A stretch of 64,000 bases of DNA from Clostridium fessum (lineage in GTDB: Bacteria > Bacillota > Clostridia > Lachnospirales > Lachnospiraceae): the NCBI RefSeq assembly GCF_003024715.1, contig NZ_PYLO01000001.1, positions 62,001-126,000 of the forward strand, read 5' to 3'. Each line of letters starts with the position of its first letter. The first letter of the stretch is position 1. Made by a program: the position numbers and the translations under genes. This document shows positions 18,290 to 26,544 of the stretch, piece by piece. The notes beneath the pieces were generated by a model, which was not told where the DNA came from, searched no databases, and saw only the letters and a list, made by a program, of their open reading frames with translations.

Positions 18290-18366
18290 TATAAGAGTGA
18301 GAGATGAACTGCTCTTGCTTTAGCAAAAATACAAAATATATACAGAAGCAGTTGTTTTTGGAAGAG

Positions 18367-18406
18367 ACACGCATTAGAAGTGAAAATTTCTGATGCGTGT
18401 TTTTTT
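18367..18406 (+). terminator. Terminator after ftsZ
   Basis: ACACGCATTAGAA (18367-18379) pairs with TTTCTGATGCGTGT (18387-18400), followed by seven Ts (18400-18406). Confidence 0.88.
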
Positions 18407-18447
18407 GTGTAATAGGAAATACCTTGGAATCCCCTATTACACAAAAA
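18402..18447. repeat. 15-bp perfect inverted repeat sharing the terminator T-run
   Basis: TTTTTGTGTAATAGG (18402-18416) and CCTATTACACAAAAA (18433-18447) are exact inverted repeats around a 16-base loop. The left arm starts inside the T-run of the ftsZ terminator. It could act as a second, bidirectional terminator. Confidence 0.65.
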
Positions 18448-18478
18448 GGCACATTCTTTTTTATCGTCGATTCAGACC

Positions 18479-18593
18479 TTCGACTTATGTCGAATCTATT
18501 CAAATTTTACGTTTTTCCCCCGATTTTTGGCGATCAAAACAGGCGTTTTGCGCCCTCGGTTTGACAAATTTTGCGGAACTTTTTTCTTATAAT
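18479..18593 (+). promoter_or_regulatory. spoIIG promoter with Spo0A boxes
   Basis: TTGACA (18561-18566) and TATAAT (18588-18593) both match consensus but are 21 bp apart. In Bacillus subtilis the spoIIG promoter also has near-consensus boxes with overlong spacing (22 bp) and needs Spo0A~P. Candidate Spo0A boxes are TTCGAC/TGTCGAA in inverted orientation (18479-18494) and TTTGACAAA (18560-18568) across the -35 box. Confidence 0.8.
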
Positions 18594-18626
18594 ATCCCGT
18601 GTCGGACAGAAAGGTGGGAAGAGACA

Positions 18627-19415
18627 GTGACCTATCGTGTGTATGCGGATGTCATCCTGCTGCAAAATCTGGCAGCGGATTTCCTGCTTCTGTCGGTGGT
18701 GAAGAATTGCCTGCGTCTGCCGGAACGCCGGTATGGGCGGTTGGCAGGGAGTCTTCTGGGAGCCGTGTATGCGTTAGGAATGGTGTTAGCTCCGGTTCCG
18801 CTGGGATATGCCGGGCGGATGCTCCTAAGCGCCACGATGAGCGTGCTGATGGCATGGACGGCATTTTCCATCCGTAGGAAGTCGGAGGCGGCAGAAGCCG
18901 CGATCGGGCTTTACATAGCATCTATGCTGGCGGCTGGCTGCATGGAACTGGTTCAGCCGCTTGGAATACGGGTGAATCTTCTGTTCTGGCTGTTTACCGC
19001 GGGGGGGAGTTTTCTGATTCCATCTGCGGTGTGGCGGTTTGGTATGCAGCGGTGTATGAAGTTGGAACACCAGTACGCGGTAACGCTTTTTAACAAAGGC
19101 AGGGAGCGGCATGTGCAGGCGATTCTCGACACAGGCAACCATCTGACGATGCCGCTTTCGGGGCGTCCGGTGCAGGTGCTGGATGCGTGTGTGGCAGAGA
19201 GATTTTTTTCCTGGGAGGACGGTGTCCAATACATCCCATTTCGGAGTGTCGGAAAGGGCGGCGGCGTGATTCCGGCATATCAGGCGGAGCGGATGGAAGT
19301 GTCCGGTCAGGGCGGTATGCGGGTGATTGAGAAGCCGTGGATTGCCATTTCACAGGAGGCGCTGTCGCAGAAGGGCGAGTATCAGATGCTGCTCAATGAA
19401 AAATATTGGTTGTGA
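18627..19415 (+). CDS. spoIIGA: Sporulation sigma-E factor processing peptidase SpoIIGA
   Basis: 262 residues. The N-terminal half holds about five membrane helices and the C-terminal half is an aspartic-protease-like domain with the active-site motif LDTGN (Asp168). SpoIIGA cuts the pro-sequence from pro-sigma-E in the mother cell after a signal from the forespore. I start at GTG 18627, with AAGGTGGG 8 bp upstream, giving the family start VTYRVYADVILLQN; the longer open frame from 18393 runs through the promoter. sigE follows 55 bp later, the usual spoIIG operon. Confidence 0.93.
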   Translation: MTYRVYADVILLQNLAADFLLLSVVKNCLRLPERRYGRLAGSLLGAVYALGMVLAPVPLGYAGRMLLSATMSVLMAWTAFSIRRKSEAAEAAIGLYIASMLAAGCMELVQPLGIRVNLLFWLFTAGGSFLIPSAVWRFGMQRCMKLEHQYAVTLFNKGRERHVQAILDTGNHLTMPLSGRPVQVLDACVAERFFSWEDGVQYIPFRSVGKGGGVIPAYQAERMEVSGQGGMRVIEKPWIAISQEALSQKGEYQMLLNEKYWL

Positions 19416-19470
19416 AGAAAAACAGCCGTTATGGTCTGAACCATAGCGAACAACATAAGGGGGAAAGCGT

Positions 19471-20229
19471 ATGTTTATAAAAGTTTCAGTTCCAGGTCAG
19501 TTTCGTTTAAAAATGATGCCGTCGTTCCGGTCATTTCTGATGCACCGGGACGGGGAAGTTCATTATATCGGGGGAACCGATATCCTTCCGGCACCGTTTG
19601 ACAGTGTGCGGGAGGCGGAGGTTTTAAGAAAATTTGGAACCAGTGAGGATAAAGAGGCGCGTTCGGCGCTGATCGAACACAACCTGCGCCTGGTGGTCTA
19701 CATAGCAAGAAAGTTTGACAACACCAGCGTGGGCGTGGAAGATCTGATTTCGATCGGGACGATCGGTCTTATCAAGGCGATCAACACGTTTGACGTAGAT
19801 AAAAATATTAAGCTGGCGACCTATGCATCCCGTTGTATTGAAAATGAGATTCTGATGTATCTCCGGAGAAATAATAAGACGAAGCTCGAGGTTTCGATCG
19901 ATGAGCCGTTGAATGTGGACTGGGATGGAAATGAATTGCTTCTGTCGGATATTTTGGGAACGGATGAGGATATTATTTACCGGGATCTGGAGGATGAGAC
20001 AGAGCGGAAACTGTTGAATGCGGCGATCGACCGCCTGAATCCGCGGGAACAGAAAATCGTGAAGCTGCGCTTTGGTCTGGGGAGAGAGCAGGAAGATGAA
20101 ATGACCCAGAAGGAGGTTGCCGACCTTCTGGGTATCTCGCAGTCATACATATCGAGGCTGGAAAAGAAGATTATGAAACGCCTCAAAAAAGAAATTTCGC
20201 AGCAATGCGGTCTATATACCAGCCGATAA
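19471..20229 (+). CDS. sigE: RNA polymerase sporulation sigma factor sigma-E (pro-form)
   Basis: 252 residues of a sigma-70 factor. An N-terminal pro-sequence of about 30 residues precedes the HYIGG segment, which lines up with the SpoIIGA cleavage region of Bacillus sigma-E. Region 2 ([29 protein letters not shown]) and region 4 ([18 protein letters not shown] helix-turn-helix) are intact. It directs early mother-cell genes. GGGGGAAAG precedes the ATG. The last 47 bp overlap, tail to tail, with the reverse-strand acyltransferase gene. Confidence 0.96.
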   Translation: MFIKVSVPGQFRLKMMPSFRSFLMHRDGEVHYIGGTDILPAPFDSVREAEVLRKFGTSEDKEARSALIEHNLRLVVYIARKFDNTSVGVEDLISIGTIGLIKAINTFDVDKNIKLATYASRCIENEILMYLRRNNKTKLEVSIDEPLNVDWDGNELLLSDILGTDEDIIYRDLEDETERKLLNAAIDRLNPREQKIVKLRFGLGREQEDEMTQKEVADLLGISQSYISRLEKKIMKRLKKEISQQCGLYTSR

Positions 20230-21250
20230 GTGCTGGAAGAAACAGACCGATCAGGATGTAAAACGGACCCATTTCATAGCGGAAGGAGACCGGGAAGTTG
20301 GAAAGCGTTTCCGGTATTTCCTTCAAAATGAAGCGGGCATAGGCAAAATCGATCAGCTTGAACAGCGTGAAATGAATCGCCATAATGTCAAAGGAATGGC
20401 GTCCTAAAAAGGCAAGGACCTTTGCCAGCGGTCTGATGCGCTCGGACAGGTCAGAGAGCGAAAGGACGAAGTAAATTCCAATGATGGAGATCGGATAAAA
20501 TAAGACGCCCGGAATGTGCATGCTTGCCAGATCGATGAAAATGTGAAGCTTTGTGTTCGTCAGGTGCAGAAGCAGGGCGCTTATCAGGCAGCCGTACCAG
20601 ACCGTATAGTGGCGGAAATTGGAGAAAAACTGCTGCATCAGCCAGGCGATGAGATAGACCGGAACAACGAGCAGCGCCGCCTGCAGATTGTAAGGGAGCG
20701 GGCAGCTTCTCATATTTAAGAAGACACCGGCAAGGCCAATCAGGATGCATGCAAATGCACATACAGGAAGCTTGACATTATCTTTCCGGGCGAAGCGGGC
20801 AGCTGCGCGTCCAAACCAGACGCATCCGGCAAAGAGTCCGGAGGACACCAGCCAGACCGGCAGAAACCAGAGGGCACCCTGAACCTGTTCCGGGGAGTTG
20901 AAGGAAAGACTGCTCATCCATGCCGTAAGCATTCTGGTATGGTTGTAAAGTTCCTGTCCCGCATAGAGCCTGTGCGTTACAAAAAAGTTGTGAAGCAGGA
21001 CAAAAAACAGCGTGTAGAACATATACCTGGGCCATGCACCGGCGAGACGGGAGCCGAAGTAGAGAAACGGCGTATCCCCGTATTTCGTTTCATTATAAAA
21101 ATAGCCTGTGATAAAGAAGAACAGTGCCAGGTGGAACAGATAGACGAACGCACCGGCGAAATATCCGGTATGCCCCAGCACGATCGCAATAATGCCCCAT
21201 CCCTTTACGATATCCCAGTAGAGGGAACGGGCTTTTTTTTGTGTGTTCAT
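20183..21250 (-). CDS. Acyltransferase family 3 membrane protein
   Basis: 355 residues with about ten membrane helices, fitting the acyltransferase-3 family (OatA/NodX-like). The start carries [18 protein letters not shown], with the family's conserved catalytic-type His in helix one, and a second conserved His-containing segment [12 protein letters not shown] near the C-terminus. Such proteins O-acetylate sugars or other acceptors on the outer face of the membrane; the acceptor is unknown. It lies on the opposite strand between sigE and sigG, which are usually neighbours in Clostridia, and overlaps the sigE end by 47 bp. An AAGGAGAT site precedes its ATG on the minus strand. Confidence 0.85.
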   Translation of the reverse strand: MNTQKKARSLYWDIVKGWGIIAIVLGHTGYFAGAFVYLFHLALFFFITGYFYNETKYGDTPFLYFGSRLAGAWPRYMFYTLFFVLLHNFFVTHRLYAGQELYNHTRMLTAWMSSLSFNSPEQVQGALWFLPVWLVSSGLFAGCVWFGRAAARFARKDNVKLPVCAFACILIGLAGVFLNMRSCPLPYNLQAALLVVPVYLIAWLMQQFFSNFRHYTVWYGCLISALLLHLTNTKLHIFIDLASMHIPGVLFYPISIIGIYFVLSLSDLSERIRPLAKVLAFLGRHSFDIMAIHFTLFKLIDFAYARFILKEIPETLSNFPVSFRYEMGPFYILIGLFLPALIGWYIDRIAAKFLF

Positions 21251-21386
21251 GAATGGATCTCCTTGTGGTTGAATTCTATTTTCTATAAATAATATTGATC
21301 GTAAAACCCCTGAAAATATATTTTACTATGGAACGGCAGAAAAGGCAAGAAATTGGAATGAGTGAAAACGGTTCTCATTTGTCCGG

Positions 21387-21416
21387 GTATAAATGAGCTT
21401 TGAATTGTCCATTCTA
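21387..21416 (+). promoter_or_regulatory. Sigma-G-type promoter of sigG
   Basis: GTATA (21387-21391), 18-bp spacer, CATTCTA (21410-21416). This fits the sigma-G consensus (GHATR, 18 bp, CATWMTA), suggesting autoregulation of sigG in the forespore. Confidence 0.7.
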
Positions 21417-21492
21417 ATGTATAGGTGACAAAACAAAAATCAAAACGATTCAACCGTTTGCGTTGATCGTCCATCATACGGAGGGAATGGAA

Positions 21493-22269
21493 ATGCCGGT
21501 CTATAAAGTGGAAATCTGCGGGGTCAATACATCCAAGCTGCCTCTTTTAAGTAATGAGGAGAAAGAAGAACTGTTTCGCCGGATTCTAAAGGGCGATCGG
21601 GAGGCAAGAGAACAGTATATCAAGGGGAATCTGCGGCTGGTGCTCAGTGTAATACAGCGCTTTTCGGGCAGCCGGGAAAATGTGGACGATCTGTTCCAGA
21701 TTGGCTGTATCGGCCTCATCAAGGCGATTGATAATTTTGATATTACCCAGAATGTCCGTTTTTCGACGTATGCGGTTCCGATGATTCTGGGGGAGGTGAA
21801 ACGGTATTTGAGGGATAACAATTCAATCCGGGTCAGCCGGTCGCTCCGCGATACGGCATACAAAGCGATCTATACCCGTGAAAATCTGCTGAAAAAGCAG
21901 TCAAAGGAGCCGACACTCTGCGAGATTGCCAAAGAATTGGGAGTCAGCAAAGAGGAGATTGCGTATGCGCTCGATGCTATCCAGAGCCCGGTCAGCCTGT
22001 ACGAACCGGTCTATACGGACGGCGGCGATCCGCTCTACGTGATGGATCAGCTCAGTGACAAGAAAAATTCAGAGGAACATTGGGTCGAGGATCTGTCGCT
22101 GGGGGAGGCGATGCAGCGCCTGCCGGACCGGGAACGCCGCATTATTGATATGCGCTTTTTTGAGGGAAAGACCCAGACAGAGGTTGCCGAAGAAATCCAT
22201 ATTTCGCAGGCGCAGGTGTCACGGCTGGAGAAGAGTGCGTTAAAAAGCATGAAGCATTATTTGAGCTGA
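21493..22269 (+). CDS. sigG: RNA polymerase sporulation sigma factor sigma-G
   Basis: 258 residues. The N-terminus KVEICGVNTSKLP is the sigma-G hallmark recognised by anti-sigma factors. Sigma regions 2 (DDLFQIGCIGLIKAIDNFD), 3 and 4 (VAEEIHISQAQVSRLEKSA) follow. It drives late forespore genes such as SASPs. I use the ATG at 21493, with GGAGGG 7 bp upstream; in-frame ATGs at 21463 and 21487 lie before or too close to that site. It is separated from sigE by an inverted acyltransferase gene and has its own sigma-G-type promoter. Confidence 0.96.
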   Translation: MPVYKVEICGVNTSKLPLLSNEEKEELFRRILKGDREAREQYIKGNLRLVLSVIQRFSGSRENVDDLFQIGCIGLIKAIDNFDITQNVRFSTYAVPMILGEVKRYLRDNNSIRVSRSLRDTAYKAIYTRENLLKKQSKEPTLCEIAKELGVSKEEIAYALDAIQSPVSLYEPVYTDGGDPLYVMDQLSDKKNSEEHWVEDLSLGEAMQRLPDRERRIIDMRFFEGKTQTEVAEEIHISQAQVSRLEKSALKSMKHYLS

Positions 22270-22315
22270 ATGTTGATAGGGATTGTGTTATAGGGATTGT
22301 GTGAGATTCTTCTGA

Positions 22316-22344
22316 TTGATTGTTTGGCGGCTCTGTGTTAAAAT
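22316..22344 (+). promoter_or_regulatory. Promoter upstream of the SseB-like gene
   Basis: TTGATT (22316-22321), 17-bp spacer, TAAAAT (22339-22344). The leader of the transcript would contain the long hairpin at 22532-22700. A 14-bp tandem repeat (ATAGGGATTGTGT twice) lies just upstream. Confidence 0.55.
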
Positions 22345-22531
22345 ATAGGAGATATAGTCTGCAAAAAGAATCTGAAAATCAAGCAGATGACTGTTATCTG
22401 AACTGGGGTTGAGCGGAGTATTCCATCTGATATAGTGATAAAGGCAGCTTGGCGATGCGACACTCAGGCAGTCATGGACAGCAGACAGAGTAGAAAAGAC
22501 AGGCGCAGGCGGATTGAGCCTCGCGCATGAT

Positions 22532-22700
22532 AAAATGTACTCTCGGAGTCTTTTCTGCACTCGCTTTTGTGGCTGATTTTCCGCCAGCCGTACCCGAATT
22601 TCATCAACGTACGCACCGCGTACGCCTCAGAAATTTGGGCACAGCTGACAAAAAATCATCTCACAAAATCAAGCACAGAAAGATTCCGAGAGTACATTAA
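22532..22700. repeat. MITE-like long inverted repeat (about 169 bp)
   Basis: ATGTACTCTCGGA (22535-22547) and TCCGAGAGTACAT (22685-22697) are perfect inverted ends. The pairing continues inward with mismatches for about 75 bp per arm (TTTTGTG/CACAAAA, CCCGAATTTC/GAAATTTGGG) to a GTACGC/GCGTAC stem at the centre. The whole element can fold into one long hairpin. It has no open reading frame. Confidence 0.8.
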
Positions 22701-22720
22701 AAAGAGCCGGAGGAATTCAA

Positions 22721-23509
22721 ATGGAGAAATTACGTAAGCTGATGAAAGAACATCAGGATAAAGCAGATAAAAAAGTGATGGGAGAGGTTCTGGAGCTGCT
22801 TCAGAGAGAGCCGGGACTGTTTGTTGTGACTGTCCATGCGACGAAAAACTTCTTCCTGGGTGCAGAGAACGGCAAGGCGGCTGCTTTCCTTTACACCAGC
22901 CGCGAGTATGCAGATGAGTTCGTGAAAGGGCTGGAGATGGTCGGTGTAGAGACGAAGGTACTGGAGATCCGCCCATTACAGCGTATTTCCTTTTTCAACG
23001 ACCTCTACCGCAGCGGTTTTGAGGCAGTTGTGATCGACAAGGGACAGGAAAATCATATGTCCATGTCGCTGTTCAGCATCATCGAGAAACCAAAGGATAC
23101 ATCCGAGATCGTGATGAACCCGTCCCTGGTCCGTTCTGCAAATCAGTTCTATCAGGCACTGGTACAGCACCAGGCATTCCCACAGATGCAGGATCTGATG
23201 TGCAAAGAGCTTTACGGTGCGCGTCTGCTGGTTCCGGTTGCTGACCCGCAGAAGACGACGGCAGTACCGGTTCTGACCACCGGAAAGGGTGTACGCTATT
23301 ACCCGGCATTTACGGATTTAGTAGAATTTGGCAAATTTGACCGTAAACATCAGTTTGGAGCAATGGAAGTCCGCTTCCGCGATCTGAAAAAATATCTGGA
23401 TTACGTGAATGGAATCGTGGTAAATCCGTTTGGATTTGCACTCCGTCTGGACGGCGAGAAGCTGGATCGGATTGAGAAAGAGAATATGAAGCTGAAGGTT
23501 GTAAAATAA
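22721..23509 (+). CDS. SseB-like protein
   Basis: 262 residues, soluble, no signal peptide. Two SseB-type alpha/beta segments are visible: residues 35-110, with AAAFLYTSREYADEF, and residues 180-245, with YPAFTDLVEFGKF and NGIVVNPFGFALRLDG. The IVVNPFG stretch is characteristic of SseB N-terminal domains. The function of the family is not established outside type III secretion and serine-sensitivity studies. The gene is alone, with GGAGG before the ATG, a 380-bp leader and a strong bidirectional terminator at its end. Confidence 0.75.
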   Translation: MEKLRKLMKEHQDKADKKVMGEVLELLQREPGLFVVTVHATKNFFLGAENGKAAAFLYTSREYADEFVKGLEMVGVETKVLEIRPLQRISFFNDLYRSGFEAVVIDKGQENHMSMSLFSIIEKPKDTSEIVMNPSLVRSANQFYQALVQHQAFPQMQDLMCKELYGARLLVPVADPQKTTAVPVLTTGKGVRYYPAFTDLVEFGKFDRKHQFGAMEVRFRDLKKYLDYVNGIVVNPFGFALRLDGEKLDRIEKENMKLKVVK

Positions 23510-23565
23510 ATGCTGCTGTGACCGTGACCGGTAATGAATAGATGTCAGCATAATAAACTGTGGTG

Positions 23566-23626
23566 AAAAGGCTGTCTCCCATCAGAATGTATCATATAGA
23601 TGCATCTGCCGAGAGACAGCCTTTTT
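23566..23626. terminator. Bidirectional terminator between the SseB-like gene and coaX
   Basis: AAAAGGCTGTCTC (23566-23578) pairs with GAGACAGCCTTTTT (23613-23626). The A-run on one side and the T-run on the other allow use by both converging genes. Confidence 0.9.
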
Positions 23627-23628
23627 GA

Positions 23629-24402
23629 TTATTCGGTTCTCCTGTTTTTTTCATATAAATGTAGTAATCCCTTCATCAACAGCGCCCCATCATACGTGAT
23701 CGTATGCGAACAGAGCGGCAGGACAATCTTGGAGATGCCGCCGGTGGCGATGATGGAAGTTTTCTCTCCGAGTTCTTCCTCGATGCGATCCAGCATACCG
23801 TCGATCATCGCGGCATTGCCAAATATGACGCCGCTTCTCATGCAGTCTATGGTATTTTTGCCAATGACACGGCGCGGCGTATCGAGGCTGATGCGCGGCA
23901 GCTGGGCAGTGCTGGCGCTCATGCTGTCGAGGGAAACGCGAAGTCCCGGCAGGATCGCGCCGCCGACATAGCGTCCGTTTTTGTCGATGACAGACATGGT
24001 CGTAGCGGTTCCCATTTCGATGATGATGATTGGCGGTTCATGCTCTGCAAGGGCACCGACTGCGTTTACGATCATATCACTGCCGACGGATTTCGGGTTG
24101 TCCATCAGGATGTTTAAGCCGGTTTTCATGCCGGAACCGACCAGCATTGCGTTTAGTCCCGTTATTTTACGGATGGCGGCAAGAATCGTCCGGTTAAGCG
24201 GCGGAACGACCGAGGAGACGATCGCACCATCAAGCTGATCTGGGGCAATATGGTAAATTTCAAGAATACTTTTCAGCGCCACGGCATATTCCAGATTCGG
24301 TTTTCCGATGGTGGTCGTGATGCGTTCTACAAAATACGTTTTTTTTGCGTCGATCACGCCGATAATAATGTTGGTGTTTCCAACGTCGATAGCTAGAATC
24401 AT
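23629..24402 (-). CDS. coaX: Type III pantothenate kinase
   Basis: 257 residues. The ASKHA-type phosphate loop is seen as AIDVGNTN at the N-terminus, with the conserved GSD motif and EMGTATTMSVID (adenosine/phosphate loop 2) in the middle. CoaX phosphorylates pantothenate in coenzyme A synthesis and is insensitive to CoA feedback. It is on the minus strand, converging on the SseB-like gene. AAGGAG lies before its ATG. coaE, the last CoA step, is elsewhere in the window (42005). Confidence 0.95.
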   Translation of the reverse strand: MILAIDVGNTNIIIGVIDAKKTYFVERITTTIGKPNLEYAVALKSILEIYHIAPDQLDGAIVSSVVPPLNRTILAAIRKITGLNAMLVGSGMKTGLNILMDNPKSVGSDMIVNAVGALAEHEPPIIIIEMGTATTMSVIDKNGRYVGGAILPGLRVSLDSMSASTAQLPRISLDTPRRVIGKNTIDCMRSGVIFGNAAMIDGMLDRIEEELGEKTSIIATGGISKIVLPLCSHTITYDGALLMKGLLHLYEKNRRTE

Positions 24403-24593
24403 AAAATAACTCCTTTATATCTCCTGCATCTCTACAATAATCAACATCTCTTATAAAAAGTTGATTGTATAGTTATCGCAACGGTTTCATATGTTCAACT
24501 GTTACTATTTATTATATATCCACGTTAATAGTATGATTATATGTTTTTTAAAGAAAAGGATCAAGAAGAAGATGAAAAATGTTTTTAAGATCT

Positions 24594-24623
24594 GTTACCG
24601 ATCGCGCGTGAGTGAACCGTAAC
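24594..24623. repeat. 30-bp palindrome, diverged copy
   Basis: GTTACCG (24594-24600) and CCGTAAC (24617-24623) bracket a 16-base centre, giving exactly the 30-bp length of the GTTACTG/CAGTAAC family. It is the main feature of the 309-bp coaX-prfC gap, apart from the promoter at 24630. Confidence 0.55.
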
Positions 24624-24629
24624 TTGGAC

Positions 24630-24658
24630 TTGCGTATTCGTTTAAAATAATATAGAAT
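24630..24658 (+). promoter_or_regulatory. Promoter of prfC
   Basis: TTGCGT (24630-24635), 17-bp spacer, TAGAAT (24653-24658), 53 bp before the start codon. Confidence 0.55.
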
Positions 24659-24711
24659 AAATACGTTTAGACAAAGTTAAAGAATGGTAGTAAGTTTGGA
24701 GGAAGATTTTT

Positions 24712-26301
24712 TTGGAAAATATAGCGGAGCAGATCAAAAAACGGCGTACATTCGCCATTATTTCCCACCCGGATGCTGGTAAGACAACCCTGACGGAGAA
24801 GTTTCTTCTCTACGGAGGCGCGATCAACCTGGCTGGTACGGTCAAGGGAAGAAAAGCGGCCAAGCACGCGGTTTCTGACTGGATGGAGATAGAGAAGGAG
24901 AGAGGTATTTCGGTTACCTCTTCCGTATTACAGTTTAATTATGAGGGATTTTGCATCAATATCCTGGATACACCAGGACATCAGGATTTCTCGGAGGATA
25001 CCTACCGTACTCTGATGGCAGCCGATTCGGCGGTCATGGTCATCGATGGTTCTAAGGGTGTCGAGGCGCAGACGATCAAGCTTTTCAAGGTTTGCGTTAT
25101 GCGCCACATCCCGATTTTTACCTTTATCAACAAGATGGACCGCGAGGCGCGCGATCCGTTTGAGTTGATGGATGAGATCGAGAGCGTGCTCGGCATCCGT
25201 ACCTGCCCGGTCAACTGGCCGATCGGCTGCGGTAAGAATTTTAAGGGCGTGTATGACCGTGCCACAAAGAAGATCACAACCTTCACAGCAGCAATGGGCG
25301 GACAGAAGGAGGTCGCATCTCAGGAGTTCTCGTTAGAGGGCGATGAGGTTAACTCCATCATCGGTCCAGACTACCATCGGCAGCTGATGGATGATATCGA
25401 GCTTCTGGACGGCGCATGCGATGAGCTGGATATGGAGCGTGTCAGCCGCGGAAATTTATCCCCGGTATTCTTTGGTTCGGCGCTGACAAACTTTGGTGTA
25501 GAGACATTCCTGGAGCATTTCCTGAAAATGACAACCTCGCCGCTGCCGAGAAATACGACAACCGGCATGGTGGATCCGTTCTCTCCGAATTTCAGCGCGT
25601 TTGTCTTCAAGATTCAGGCAAATATGAACAAGGCGCACCGCGACCGTATCGCATTTATGCGTATCTGTTCCGGCAAATTTGAGGCAGGCATGGAAGTAAC
25701 GCATGTGCAGGGCGGACGCAAGATCCGTCTCTCCCAGCCACAGCAGATGATGGCGCAGGATCGAAAGATCGTCGAGGAGGCATATGCGGGCGATATCATC
25801 GGTGTATTCGATCCGGGTATTTTCTCGATCGGTGATACACTTTGTACAGGTGAAAAGGTAGAATTTGAAGGCATTCCTACGTTCGCACCGGAACATTTTG
25901 CACGCGTGCGCCAGATGGACACGATGAAGCGCAAGCAGTTCATCAAGGGCATCAGCCAGATCGCCCAGGAAGGTGCGATCCAGATCTTCCAGGAGTTCAA
26001 CACAGGTATGGAAGAGATCATCGTCGGCGTAGTCGGCGTCCTCCAGTTCGAGGTACTGACCTACCGTCTGGAAAATGAGTACAATGTAGAAGTCAAGCTG
26101 GAAAAACTTCCATACGAGTACATCCGCTGGGTAGAAAACGCTGACGAGATCGACGTAGCTAAGATCCAGGGAACTTCGGATATGAAGCGGATCAAAGACC
26201 TCAAAGACAATCCACTGCTTCTGTTTGTCAACAGTTGGAGTGTGGGAATGGTAGAAGAGCGGAATCCGAAGCTTAAGTTAAGCGAGTTTGGGCGTAACTA
26301 A
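24712..26301 (+). CDS. prfC: Peptide chain release factor 3
   Basis: 529 residues, full length. GTPase motifs: SHPDAGKTTLTEK (P-loop), DTPGHQDF (switch II), NKMD. RF3 frees RF1/RF2 from the ribosome after termination by GTP hydrolysis. The domain order (G domain, two beta barrels, C-terminal domain) and length separate it from EF-G, which is longer. It starts at TTG with GGAGG 9 bp upstream, preceded by a promoter and a diverged palindrome. A small hairpin and a 39-bp tandem repeat follow. Confidence 0.96.
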   Translation: MENIAEQIKKRRTFAIISHPDAGKTTLTEKFLLYGGAINLAGTVKGRKAAKHAVSDWMEIEKERGISVTSSVLQFNYEGFCINILDTPGHQDFSEDTYRTLMAADSAVMVIDGSKGVEAQTIKLFKVCVMRHIPIFTFINKMDREARDPFELMDEIESVLGIRTCPVNWPIGCGKNFKGVYDRATKKITTFTAAMGGQKEVASQEFSLEGDEVNSIIGPDYHRQLMDDIELLDGACDELDMERVSRGNLSPVFFGSALTNFGVETFLEHFLKMTTSPLPRNTTTGMVDPFSPNFSAFVFKIQANMNKAHRDRIAFMRICSGKFEAGMEVTHVQGGRKIRLSQPQQMMAQDRKIVEEAYAGDIIGVFDPGIFSIGDTLCTGEKVEFEGIPTFAPEHFARVRQMDTMKRKQFIKGISQIAQEGAIQIFQEFNTGMEEIIVGVVGVLQFEVLTYRLENEYNVEVKLEKLPYEYIRWVENADEIDVAKIQGTSDMKRIKDLKDNPLLLFVNSWSVGMVEERNPKLKLSEFGRN

Positions 26302-26323
26302 AGCCATGCAGCGGAAAGCACCG

Positions 26324-26361
26324 TTTCAGCGAATGGAAAATTTATTTTTCAGGCGCTGAAA
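26324..26361 (+). other. Hairpin after prfC
   Basis: TTTCAGCG (26324-26331) pairs with CGCTGAAA (26354-26361). No T-run follows, so terminator activity is doubtful. Confidence 0.4.
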
Positions 26362-26415
26362 GGGGGATTTCTGCTATACGGCGCAGCCGGACAGAGGTGT
26401 GAAACCGCAGGTTTT

Positions 26416-26524
26416 GCACCCCTGGGCATGGTAAAACAAGAGAGAGTCCCTATTGCACCCCTGGGCATGGTGAAACAAGAGAGAGTCCCCATCGTCCCAT
26501 CTGGGCATGGCGAGACCATAAAAA
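26416..26524. repeat. 39-bp tandem repeats upstream of yqeY
   Basis: Two nearly identical 39-bp units (26416-26454, 26455-26493), each starting GCACCCCTGGGCATGGT and containing ACAAGAGAGAGTCCC, followed by a partial, diverged third unit. There are no spacers, so this is not a CRISPR. It ends about 20 bp before the yqeY start. Confidence 0.8.
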
Positions 26525-26544
26525 AAGAAAAGGAGACATTTCAT

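Noticed and set aside
18393-18626. Upstream extension of spoIIGA
   Set aside because: It would place the terminator region, Spo0A boxes and promoter inside the gene; the GTG at 18627 has a good ribosome binding site.
26416-26524. Possible CRISPR array
   Set aside because: The units are directly adjacent with no unique spacers, only two full copies exist, and no cas genes are near.
26428-26544. N-terminal extension of the YqeY protein
   Set aside because: It only translates the 39-bp DNA repeats, and a strong ribosome binding site lies before the internal ATG at 26545.
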